Shown here: piece after piece, positions 7,808-13,458 of the stretch | How the letters are laid out: each line of letters begins with the position of its first letter | Numbering within the stretch: the first letter of the stretch is position 1 | Source: JASHUC01 sp035606175 | GTDB lineage: Bacteria; Pseudomonadota; Gammaproteobacteria; Steroidobacterales; Steroidobacteraceae | Reading direction: 5' to 3' | Length of the DNA: 13,458 nucleotides | Assembly (NCBI GenBank): GCA_035606175.1 | Contig: DATNFW010000005.1 | Span: 1 to 13,458, forward strand | Position numbers and translations under genes: made by a program | Notes under the pieces: generated by a model | What the model was told of the DNA's origin: nothing | The model's database searches: none | Seen by the model: only the letters and a program-made list of their open reading frames with translations

Positions 7808-9883
7808 ATGAATCCTCATCTGCTTCTCGCGATTGCGCTCCTGCCGCTCGCAGCCGGCCTGGTTGCCGGGCTGTTCTGCCGCGTGATTCCGCGCGCTCTG
7901 GCGCACACGATCACGATTGCGGGCGTTGCGGCATCCTGCGCACTCTCCGCGTACGTGCTCGACCAGATGCTCTCGGCGCACGTCAAAGCCTACGACGGTA
8001 CGGTGTACATGTGGGCGGTCAGCGACGGGGTTCGAATCCAGGTGGGATTCCTCGTCGATCGGCTGACGGCGCTCATGATGACCGTCGTCACGTTCGTGTC
8101 CCTCTGCGTGCACGTCTACACGATCGGGTACATGCACGACGACCCCGGCTATAACCGCTTTTTCGCCTATATCTCGCTGTTCACCTTCTCGATGCTGATG
8201 CTCGTGATGGCGAACAACTTCATGCAGCTGTTCTTCGGCTGGGAGGCGGTCGGCACGGTCTCGTACCTGCTGATCGGCTTCTGGTACACGCGCCCGAGCG
8301 CGATCTTCGCGAGCCTCAAGGCATTCATCGTCAACCGCATCGGCGACTTCGGGTTCATCCTCGGAATCGCCGCCGTGTACCACTTCACGGGCTCGCTCGA
8401 TTACCGCGACGCCTTCGCGGCAGCGCCTCACGTTGCAGGCGAGACTCTGCAACTCACGGCGACGCATGCGGTGCCCGCGCTCACGCTCATCTGCGTTTGC
8501 CTCTTCGTCGGGGCGATGGGCAAGTCGGCCCAGGTGCCCCTGCACGTGTGGCTGCCGGACTCGATGGAAGGGCCGACCCCCATCTCCGCGCTCATCCACG
8601 CGGCAACGATGGTCACCGCAGGCATCTTCATGGTTGCGCGGATGTCACCGCTTTACGAGTACTCGGAGACCGCGCTCTCGGTCGTCATGGTGATCGGGGC
8701 AACGACCGCCTTCTTCATGGGTCTGCTCGGTGTCGTCAACAACGACATCAAGCGCGTCATCGCATACTCGACGCTCTCGCAGCTCGGGTACATGACCGTG
8801 GCGCTCGGCGCATCCGCCTACGCCGGTGCGATCTTCCATCTGATGACGCATGCCTTCTTCAAGGCGCTGCTGTTCCTCGCAGCGGGCTCGGTCATCATCG
8901 GGATGCACCACGAGCAGGACATGCGCAAGATGGGCGGCCTCGGCAAATACATGCCGTGGACCGCCGTCACGTGCTGGATCGGCGGGCTCGCGCTCATCGG
9001 TACGCCATTCTTCTCTGGATTCTATTCGAAGGATGCGATCATCGAGGCGATCGAACACTCGACGCGCTGGGGTCACCAATACGCCTTCTGGTGCGTGCTC
9101 GGCGGTGTCTATGTCACGGCGCTCTATACCCTTCGCATGCTGTTCCTGACGTTCCACGGCAAGGAGCGCTTCCGCGAGTCCGAGACACGTGCGATTCCGG
9201 CGGTGCAGACGACGAGCTTCGAGCACGAAACCGAAGTGCACCTCGAGGCGCAGGCCGGTCATCCCGAGGAGCATCACCACCGCGCGGAAGGCCATGCGCC
9301 GCACGAGTCCCCGTGGGTGGTGGTGGCGCCGCTCGTCGCACTTGCGATCCCTTCGGTCGTGATCGGCGCACTGACGGTGGATCCGATTCTCTTCGGCGGG
9401 TACTTCGGCAGCTCGATTTTCGTCCTGCCGACGCATAACGTCATTGCCGAGATCGGCCGCGAGGTGCCGCAGCCCTTCTGGCTCCATTTCGCCGTGGAAG
9501 CGCTGAGCCAGCCCACCTTCTGGGTCGCGCTCGCGGGTGTCGTCACGGCTTGGGCGTTCTTCCTGTGGCGGCCGTCCTGGGCGGATGCGGCGGCGCGCGT
9601 GCTCGCGCCTCTGCGCACGCTGCTCGTCAACAAGTTCTATTTCGATTGGATCAACGAGAACATCATCGCCGCCGCGAGCCGTCGCTTCGCCGCGGGGCTG
9701 TGGCGAGGGGGCGATCAAGGGGTCATCGACGGCGCCCTCGTCAACGGCACGGCCGAGACCATCGGCCGCTTCGGCGGCGTCGTGCGTCTCGTCCAAAGCG
9801 GATTCCTCTACTCATACGCCTTCTGGATGATCATCGGGCTCGCCGTGCTCATCGGCTGGTTCCTCCTCCGCACCCACGCGTAG
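7808..9883 (+). CDS. nuoL: NADH-quinone oxidoreductase subunit L (ND5-type antiporter-like)
   Basis: This is the distal proton-pumping subunit, with the long lateral helix that ties the membrane arm together. It has 691 residues from the ATG at 7808. A GTG just before it (7805) is also possible; GAAGGG at 7791-7796, inside the end of nuoK, could serve either. Channel residues are present: E146 (FFGWEAVGT), K239 (VGAMGKSAQVPLH), H264 (SALIHAATMVTAG) and K408 (SGFYSKDAI). A His/Glu-rich loop (about 473-499, with EEHHHRAEGHAPHE) sits between helices before SPWVVVAPLV. The C-terminal part (KFYFDWINENIIAAAS, about 614-629, to the last helix about 672-688) forms the lateral helix region and its anchor. 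The His-rich loop is common in proteobacterial NuoL and is not evidence of metal binding. Confidence 0.97.
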   Translation: MNPHLLLAIALLPLAAGLVAGLFCRVIPRALAHTITIAGVAASCALSAYVLDQMLSAHVKAYDGTVYMWAVSDGVRIQVGFLVDRLTALMMTVVTFVSLCVHVYTIGYMHDDPGYNRFFAYISLFTFSMLMLVMANNFMQLFFGWEAVGTVSYLLIGFWYTRPSAIFASLKAFIVNRIGDFGFILGIAAVYHFTGSLDYRDAFAAAPHVAGETLQLTATHAVPALTLICVCLFVGAMGKSAQVPLHVWLPDSMEGPTPISALIHAATMVTAGIFMVARMSPLYEYSETALSVVMVIGATTAFFMGLLGVVNNDIKRVIAYSTLSQLGYMTVALGASAYAGAIFHLMTHAFFKALLFLAAGSVIIGMHHEQDMRKMGGLGKYMPWTAVTCWIGGLALIGTPFFSGFYSKDAIIEAIEHSTRWGHQYAFWCVLGGVYVTALYTLRMLFLTFHGKERFRESETRAIPAVQTTSFEHETEVHLEAQAGHPEEHHHRAEGHAPHESPWVVVAPLVALAIPSVVIGALTVDPILFGGYFGSSIFVLPTHNVIAEIGREVPQPFWLHFAVEALSQPTFWVALAGVVTAWAFFLWRPSWADAAARVLAPLRTLLVNKFYFDWINENIIAAASRRFAAGLWRGGDQGVIDGALVNGTAETIGRFGGVVRLVQSGFLYSYAFWMIIGLAVLIGWFLLRTHA

Positions 9884-9895
9884 ATTCGAGCCCAC

Positions 9896-11428
9896 ATGTA
9901 CGGTCTGCTCTCCATTCTCATCTGGCTGCCGATCGGCGCAGGCATCGCGGTACTGCTCCTCGGCGACCGTTTCATCGCCGCCGGGCGTTGGCTCGCGCTC
10001 ATTGCTTCGGTCGCGACACTCGTCCTGACGTTTCCACTGCTCGCGAAGTTCGACGCCTCGACGGCAGCGTTCCAGTTCATCGAGCGCGTTCCCTGGATCA
10101 CGACCTTCCACGCGGACTACTACCTCGGCGTCGACGGAATATCGCTGCCCCTCATCGTGCTCACCGCGTTGATGACCGTGCCGGTGGTGATTGCGGCCTG
10201 GAGTGTCATCCAGAGCCGGCCCGCGCAGTACTACGCGGCCTTCCTCATCATGGAAGGCCTGATGATCGGGGTCTTCGCGGCGCTCGACTCGCTGCTCTTC
10301 TACTTCTTCTGGGAGGCAATGCTGATCCCGATGTTCCTCATCATCGGGATCTGGGGTGGCCCGCGCCGCGTGTACGCGACGATCAAATTCTTTCTGTACA
10401 CGTTCCTCGGCTCCATATTCATGCTCGTCGCGCTCATCTACATGTACGTGAAGGCGGGCAACTACGCGATCGCGACCTTCCAGTCGCTGCCGCTCACCTT
10501 GGGTGAGCAGCGCTGGATCTTTCTCGCGTTCCTGATCGCCTTCGCAGTGAAGGTCCCGATGTGGCCGGTGCACACGTGGCTTCCGGATGCGCACGTCGAG
10601 GCCCCGACCGGGGGCTCGGTCATCCTCGCGGCCATCATGCTGAAGATGGGTGGCTATGGTTTCCTGCGCTTCAGCTTACCGGTCGCTCCCGATGCGAGCC
10701 GCGAGCTCTACCTCCTCGTCGTCGCGCTGTCGCTCATCGCGGTGATCTACATCGGCTTCGTCGCGATCGTGCAGACCGACATGAAGAAGCTCATCGCGTA
10801 TTCCTCGATTTCGCACATGGGCTTCGTCACGCTCGGCGCCTTCGTCGTGTACGGCATTCTCCTCAACACGGGTGGACTCGCGGGCGCCGAGATGGGCATG
10901 GAGGGCGCCATGGCACAGATGATCTCCCACGGCCTCATCTCGGGTGCGCTCTTCTTGTGTGTGGGCGTGCTCTACGATCGAGTCCACAGCCGGGAAATCA
11001 CCGCCTACGGTGGGGTCGTGAACACCATGCCGAAGTTCGCCACACTCATGGTGATCTTCGCGCTCGCGAACACGGGGCTGCCGGCCACCTCGGGCTTCGT
11101 CGGGGAGTTCCTCGTGATCCTCGCGAGCCTGCGCGCGAACTTCTGGTTCGCGCTCTGCGCGGCGGTGACGCTGATCCTCTCCGCCTGCTACATGCTCTGG
11201 CTCGTCAAACGCGTCGTATACGGACCCGTCGCGAACAAGAATGTCGAGAAGCTCGAGGACCTGAACGGCCGCGAATTTCTCGTCCTCGGGGGTCTGGCCT
11301 GCGTGGTTTTCCTGATGGGTGTGTGGCCGGGACCGCTGATCCATCTCATGGGTGCGACCGTGCACCATCTGGTCGACCAGGCCGTCGCAACGAAGATTCC
11401 TCTGCTGCATGCGGCAGCCGGGGCCTGA
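9896..11428 (+). CDS. nuoM: NADH-quinone oxidoreductase subunit M (ND4-type antiporter-like)
   Basis: This is the middle antiporter-like proton channel of the membrane arm. It has 510 residues, normal for the family's 14-helix architecture. Channel residues are all present: E140 (LFYFFWEAMLIPMFL), K219 (FAVKVPMWPVHTWLPDAH), K250 (AAIMLKMGGYGFLRF) and E404 (SGFVGEFLVI). Other signatures are YLGVDGISLPL (76-86), TDMKKLIAYSSISHMGF (294-310) and HGLISGALFL (345-354). It begins 12 bases after nuoL; a weak GATTCGAG purine stretch precedes the ATG. The stop lies inside the Shine-Dalgarno of nuoN. Nothing departs from the family norm. Confidence 0.98.
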   Translation: MYGLLSILIWLPIGAGIAVLLLGDRFIAAGRWLALIASVATLVLTFPLLAKFDASTAAFQFIERVPWITTFHADYYLGVDGISLPLIVLTALMTVPVVIAAWSVIQSRPAQYYAAFLIMEGLMIGVFAALDSLLFYFFWEAMLIPMFLIIGIWGGPRRVYATIKFFLYTFLGSIFMLVALIYMYVKAGNYAIATFQSLPLTLGEQRWIFLAFLIAFAVKVPMWPVHTWLPDAHVEAPTGGSVILAAIMLKMGGYGFLRFSLPVAPDASRELYLLVVALSLIAVIYIGFVAIVQTDMKKLIAYSSISHMGFVTLGAFVVYGILLNTGGLAGAEMGMEGAMAQMISHGLISGALFLCVGVLYDRVHSREITAYGGVVNTMPKFATLMVIFALANTGLPATSGFVGEFLVILASLRANFWFALCAAVTLILSACYMLWLVKRVVYGPVANKNVEKLEDLNGREFLVLGGLACVVFLMGVWPGPLIHLMGATVHHLVDQAVATKIPLLHAAAGA

Positions 11429-11437
11429 GGGAGCGCC

Positions 11438-12904
11438 ATGCCGGACCCCACACTGACTTGGGCGAGCGTCGCCCCCGCTGTCGCGGAGATGTACCTCACC
11501 GGAGTCGTTTGCATCATTCTCCTGATCGACGTATTCGCGGGCGAGCGTCGCCCTGGGCTGACACCGACGCTGACCCTCGTCGCACTCGCGATCGGAGCCG
11601 CGCTCCTCGTCGCTCTCGGCCAGGTCGATGGGCGCGTCACGCTCTTCGGGGGGATGTACGTCGCCGACCCGCTCGCCTTCGTGCTCAAACTCGCGGCGTA
11701 TCTGTTTCTCGCCGTTGCGCTCCTTTACTCGCGCACGTACATGGTCGATCGCGGCATCCTGCGCGGGGAGTACTACGTCCTCGCGCTTACGGCGCTGCTC
11801 GGTATCTTCGTTCTCGTTTCCGCGAACAGCCTGCTCACCGTCTACATCGGGGTGGAGCTGCTAGCGCTATCGGTGTACGCCCTGATCGCATTCGATCGCG
11901 ACAACCCGATCGCGGCGGAAGCGGCGATGAAGTACTTCGTGCTGAGCGCGCTCGCCTCCGGCGTGATGATCTACGGCATGTCCATGATCTACGGCATTAC
12001 GGGAACGCTCGCGCTCGATGAGCTCGCGGCGCACCTCGGCGCGCACCTCTCCGCGGGTGTGATCCTCGGGCTCGCGTTCATCGTCGTCGCCGTCTCCTTC
12101 AAGCTGGGTGCCGTGCCTTTCCACATGTGGCTTCCGGATGTCTATCACGGTGCGCCGACCAACGTGACGCTGCTCATCAGTTCCGTCCCGCAGGTCGCCT
12201 ATTTCGCACTCGCGATCCGGCTGCTCGCTTACGGCCTCGAGGGCGCCGTGCACGACTGGTCGCTGATGCTCGCGCCGATCGCGGTACTCACGCTGATTCT
12301 CGGCAATGTCGTCGCGATCGTGCAGACTAATTTGAAGCGCATGCTCGCGTACTCGACGATCGGGAACGTCGGCTTCATCGTGCTCGGGTTCGTGACGGGG
12401 ACCGCGGCCGGCTACAGCGCCTCGCTCTACTACACGCTCGTTTACGTCATCATGGTGCTCGGCTCCTTCGGCGTGATCCTGCTTGCGAGCCGCAAGGGCT
12501 TCGAGGCCGATAATCTCGAGGACTACCGAGGGCTCTACGCCCGTGATCCGCTGCTGGCGCTTGCGATGCTGGCGCTCATGTTCTCGACGGCCGGCGTGCC
12601 GCCGTTCGTGGGCTTCTGGGCAAAACTGCGCGTCATTCAGGCGCTCTGGGCGACGAGTCACCCGGCGCTCATCATCATCGCCGTCGTCATGTCGGTCGTC
12701 GGCGCTTTCTACTACCTGCGGGTGGTAAAGCTCATGTATTTCGATCAGCCACCCGAGGGGCTGCCGGTCGCGGGGGAGGGCGCCTCTTCAGGAGCGCCAG
12801 GCGCCGGTGTGCGCTTCGCGCTCGGGCTCAACGCCCTGGCCGTCCTCGCGCTGGGGGTCATGCCGGGGCCGCTGCTCAATCTCTGCGGCAATCTCATCCG
12901 GTAG
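11438..12904 (+). CDS. nuoN: NADH-quinone oxidoreductase subunit N (ND2-type antiporter-like)
   Basis: This is the antiporter-like proton channel next to NuoK. It has 488 residues, normal for bacterial NuoN with 14 helices. The start is well supported: GAGGGAG (11427-11433) overlaps the nuoM stop and is the best Shine-Dalgarno in the window, with its AGGG core 6 bases from the ATG. Channel residues present are E140 (YIGVELLALSVYALI), K222 (AVSFKLGAVPFHMWLPDVYH) and K396 (VGFWAKLRVI). The helix-8 position that is Lys in E. coli NuoN (K247, in TASKIAIF) reads Gln here (Q252, in SSVPQVAYF). The usual YSSISH-type stretch reads YSTIGNVGF (305-313), with Asn where His is common. No frameshift or truncation is visible, so the gene looks functional. 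It is the last nuo gene. Confidence 0.97.
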   Translation: MPDPTLTWASVAPAVAEMYLTGVVCIILLIDVFAGERRPGLTPTLTLVALAIGAALLVALGQVDGRVTLFGGMYVADPLAFVLKLAAYLFLAVALLYSRTYMVDRGILRGEYYVLALTALLGIFVLVSANSLLTVYIGVELLALSVYALIAFDRDNPIAAEAAMKYFVLSALASGVMIYGMSMIYGITGTLALDELAAHLGAHLSAGVILGLAFIVVAVSFKLGAVPFHMWLPDVYHGAPTNVTLLISSVPQVAYFALAIRLLAYGLEGAVHDWSLMLAPIAVLTLILGNVVAIVQTNLKRMLAYSTIGNVGFIVLGFVTGTAAGYSASLYYTLVYVIMVLGSFGVILLASRKGFEADNLEDYRGLYARDPLLALAMLALMFSTAGVPPFVGFWAKLRVIQALWATSHPALIIIAVVMSVVGAFYYLRVVKLMYFDQPPEGLPVAGEGASSGAPGAGVRFALGLNALAVLALGVMPGPLLNLCGNLIR

Positions 12905-13109
12905 CCGAGGCGTCAGCGGAGTGCGCGGGCGGGCTGCCTGGCGGGCCGCGCGTCAGACGTCGCTTAGCGTTCTGCGCATTGGACGAACGAGGTGCCCTGG
13001 CGCGGGAGGCGCGCGATCGGGCGTGGCACGACAGCCGGGACTCACGTGGCGTACCGTCGCCATCGAGCGAGCCGGGGAGGGCGGCGCGAAGACCCGCGAG
13101 CCGGCGTGA

Positions 13110-13129
13110 GCGGGGGCAAAGCCGCCCGC
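13110..13129 (+). terminator. GC-rich hairpin after nuoN, possible weak terminator
   Basis: GCGGG-GGC (13110-13117), an AAA loop, then GCC-G-CCCGC (13121-13129) form an eight-pair stem with one bulged G. It lies about 200 bases after nuoN and ends just before the proposed tRNA promoter. There is no U-run after it (CTTGCG follows), so it is not a classical intrinsic terminator. A second, looser inverted repeat, GCGCGG at 12923-12928 with CCGCGC at 12946-12951, lies closer to nuoN and also lacks a U-run. Either might help end the nuo transcript, or both may be chance in such GC-rich DNA. The rest of the 271-base gap (12905-13175) shows no supportable gene. Confidence 0.25.
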
Positions 13130-13130
13130 C

Positions 13131-13160
13131 TTGCGCTCGGTGTGTGCGCCGGCATAGAAT
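13131..13160 (+). promoter_or_regulatory. Putative sigma-70 promoter of the initiator tRNA
   Basis: A TAGAAT -10 box (13155-13160, five of six matches to TATAAT) sits 15 bases before the mature tRNA. It is preceded, with 18-base spacing, by TTGCGC (13131-13136), which matches only the first three bases of the -35 consensus. The stretch between -10 and the tRNA (GCGCCCCCCTTCCGG) is GC-rich, like the discriminators of stable-RNA promoters that respond to ppGpp. Position and -10 quality support the call; the -35 is weak. Growth-rate or stringent control is an inference from the discriminator alone. Confidence 0.5.
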
Positions 13161-13175
13161 GCGCCCCCCTTCCGG

Positions 13176-13252
13176 TGCGGGGTGGAGCAGTCTGGCAGCT
13201 CGTCGGGCTCATAACCCGAAGGTCGCAGGTTCAAATCCTGCCCCCGCTACCA
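13176..13252 (+). tRNA. Initiator tRNA-fMet (anticodon CAU)
   Basis: This 77-nt gene folds as a full cloverleaf with CCA encoded. The acceptor stem pairs G2-G7 with C66-C71. The D stem is GAGC/GCUC, the anticodon stem UCGGG/CCCGA with loop CUCAUAA (anticodon 13210-13212), and the T stem GCAGG/CCUGC with loop UUCAAAU. Initiator hallmarks are clear: no Watson-Crick pair at 1-72, three consecutive G-C pairs below the anticodon loop, and A11-U24 in the D stem. The mismatch is U1-U72 rather than the usual C1-A72. In many gammaproteobacteria this gene precedes rimP-nusA-infB, which is not what follows here. A minus-strand recombinase-like frame abuts its 3' end. Confidence 0.97.
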
Positions 13253-13458
13253 TGAAGTACAACATCGCCGCGGTTACGATCGCGGAACAAGGGCGTCGGG
13301 TTAATCCCAAGACGGCCATACGGTCTACCCTCCTGCACGAAAACGGGCACTGTGCCGACCAGGGAGCGCAGTGCGACGCGGGCGGCCTCAACGTTGCCGC
13401 TCGTGAGCTTCGCCGCCAGTTCGGCGACAGCGGCCTTATACGCGGCCACCACGGGCAC
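13231..13458 (-). CDS. C-terminal end of a probable site-specific (large serine) recombinase, 5' part outside window
   Basis: This reading frame enters from the right window edge and runs to a stop inside the tRNA antisense; 75 residues are visible and the true start must lie beyond the edge. The segment AAYKAAVAELAAKLTSG, then ARVALRSLVGTVPVFV and RPYGRLGINPTPLF, resembles the helical tail of large serine recombinases. There, a YRxKVxxLxxxL coiled coil is followed by an ALRxLIxxV strand. The last residues (GSGGRI) are encoded by the reverse complement of the tRNA 3' end and are not a protein domain, so the natural C-terminus may have been altered or the gene degraded. The catalytic domain is not visible, so the family call is tentative. 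A tyrosine integrase or an unrelated protein is possible. Confidence 0.42.
   Translation of the reverse strand: MPVVAAYKAAVAELAAKLTSGNVEAARVALRSLVGTVPVFVQEGRPYGRLGINPTPLFRDRNRGDVVLHGSGGRI

Noticed and set aside
9230..9310. His-rich loop of NuoL as a metal-binding or regulatory insertion
   Set aside because: Similar His/Asp/Glu-rich loops at this place are common in proteobacterial NuoL, and no ordered metal motif is visible.
12992..13255. Open + strand frame of 87 codons spanning the nuoN-tRNA gap
   Set aside because: Its C-terminus (GLITRRSQVQILPPLP) is the translated tRNA-Met itself, a classic false protein. The upstream part has no recognisable domain and no Shine-Dalgarno.
13268..13285. 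CCGCG/CGCGG inverted repeat 15 bases after the tRNA as a tRNA terminator
   Set aside because: The stem is only five pairs with an eight-base loop and no U-run, and it lies inside the recombinase-like frame.
13209..13391. Minus-strand frame ending in GAGFEPATFGL
   Set aside because: The ending is the reverse complement of the tRNA, a well-known spurious peptide. The rest is out of frame with the recombinase-like frame that covers the same bases.
1..13458. Frequent CGATCG/GCGATCG words as a dispersed regulatory or restriction-related repeat
   Set aside because: They occur mostly inside codons for Ile, Asp, Arg and Ala in GC-rich genes, without regular spacing, and are explained by codon use.

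Overview
The window is almost entirely a respiratory complex I (NADH:ubiquinone oxidoreductase, NDH-1) operon. It reads in one direction on the + strand as nuoD (5' end cut by the window edge), then E, F, G, H, I, J, K, L, M and N. The DNA is very GC-rich by eye, with strong G/C preference at third codon positions throughout. The protein sequences, the order nuoD to nuoN without inserted genes, and an initiator tRNA just after nuoN fit a GC-rich gammaproteobacterium, perhaps near Xanthomonadales, Nevskiales or Steroidobacterales. That placement is an inference from remembered family sequences, not from a search.

Layout: positions 1-5123 encode the peripheral arm modules. NuoD is the quinone-module subunit. 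NuoE, NuoF and NuoG form the NADH-dehydrogenase module, with FMN and Fe-S clusters N3, N1a, N1b, N4 and N5. Positions 5135-6709 encode NuoH, the membrane subunit at the quinone chamber, and NuoI, the two-[4Fe-4S] ferredoxin-like subunit. Positions 6731-12904 encode the membrane arm: NuoJ, NuoK and the three antiporter-like proton channels NuoL, NuoM and NuoN. Genes abut, overlap by a few bases (nuoE/F and nuoJ/K share ATGA) or are 3-26 bases apart, so they are almost certainly one transcript. Electrons pass from NADH to FMN in NuoF, along the Fe-S chain in NuoE/F/G/I to quinone at the NuoD/H interface, and the energy drives proton pumping through NuoH/J/K/L/M/N.

Positions 12905-13175 form a non-coding gap. 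It holds a GC-rich hairpin and a plausible stable-RNA promoter with a GC-rich discriminator. Positions 13176-13252 are an initiator tRNA (tRNA-fMet, anticodon CAU, CCA encoded) with an unusual U1-U72 mismatch. In many gammaproteobacteria the rimP-nusA-infB operon follows this tRNA. Here the last about 200 bases instead carry a minus-strand reading frame that looks like the C-terminal end of a site-specific (probably large serine) recombinase, reaching the 3' end of the tRNA. This suggests that a mobile element sits directly against the tRNA, with its body beyond the window.

I found no undescribed system in the operon itself. The points worth a second look are the tRNA/recombinase junction, substitutions at normally conserved positions in NuoN and NuoF, and a low-complexity tail on NuoJ.
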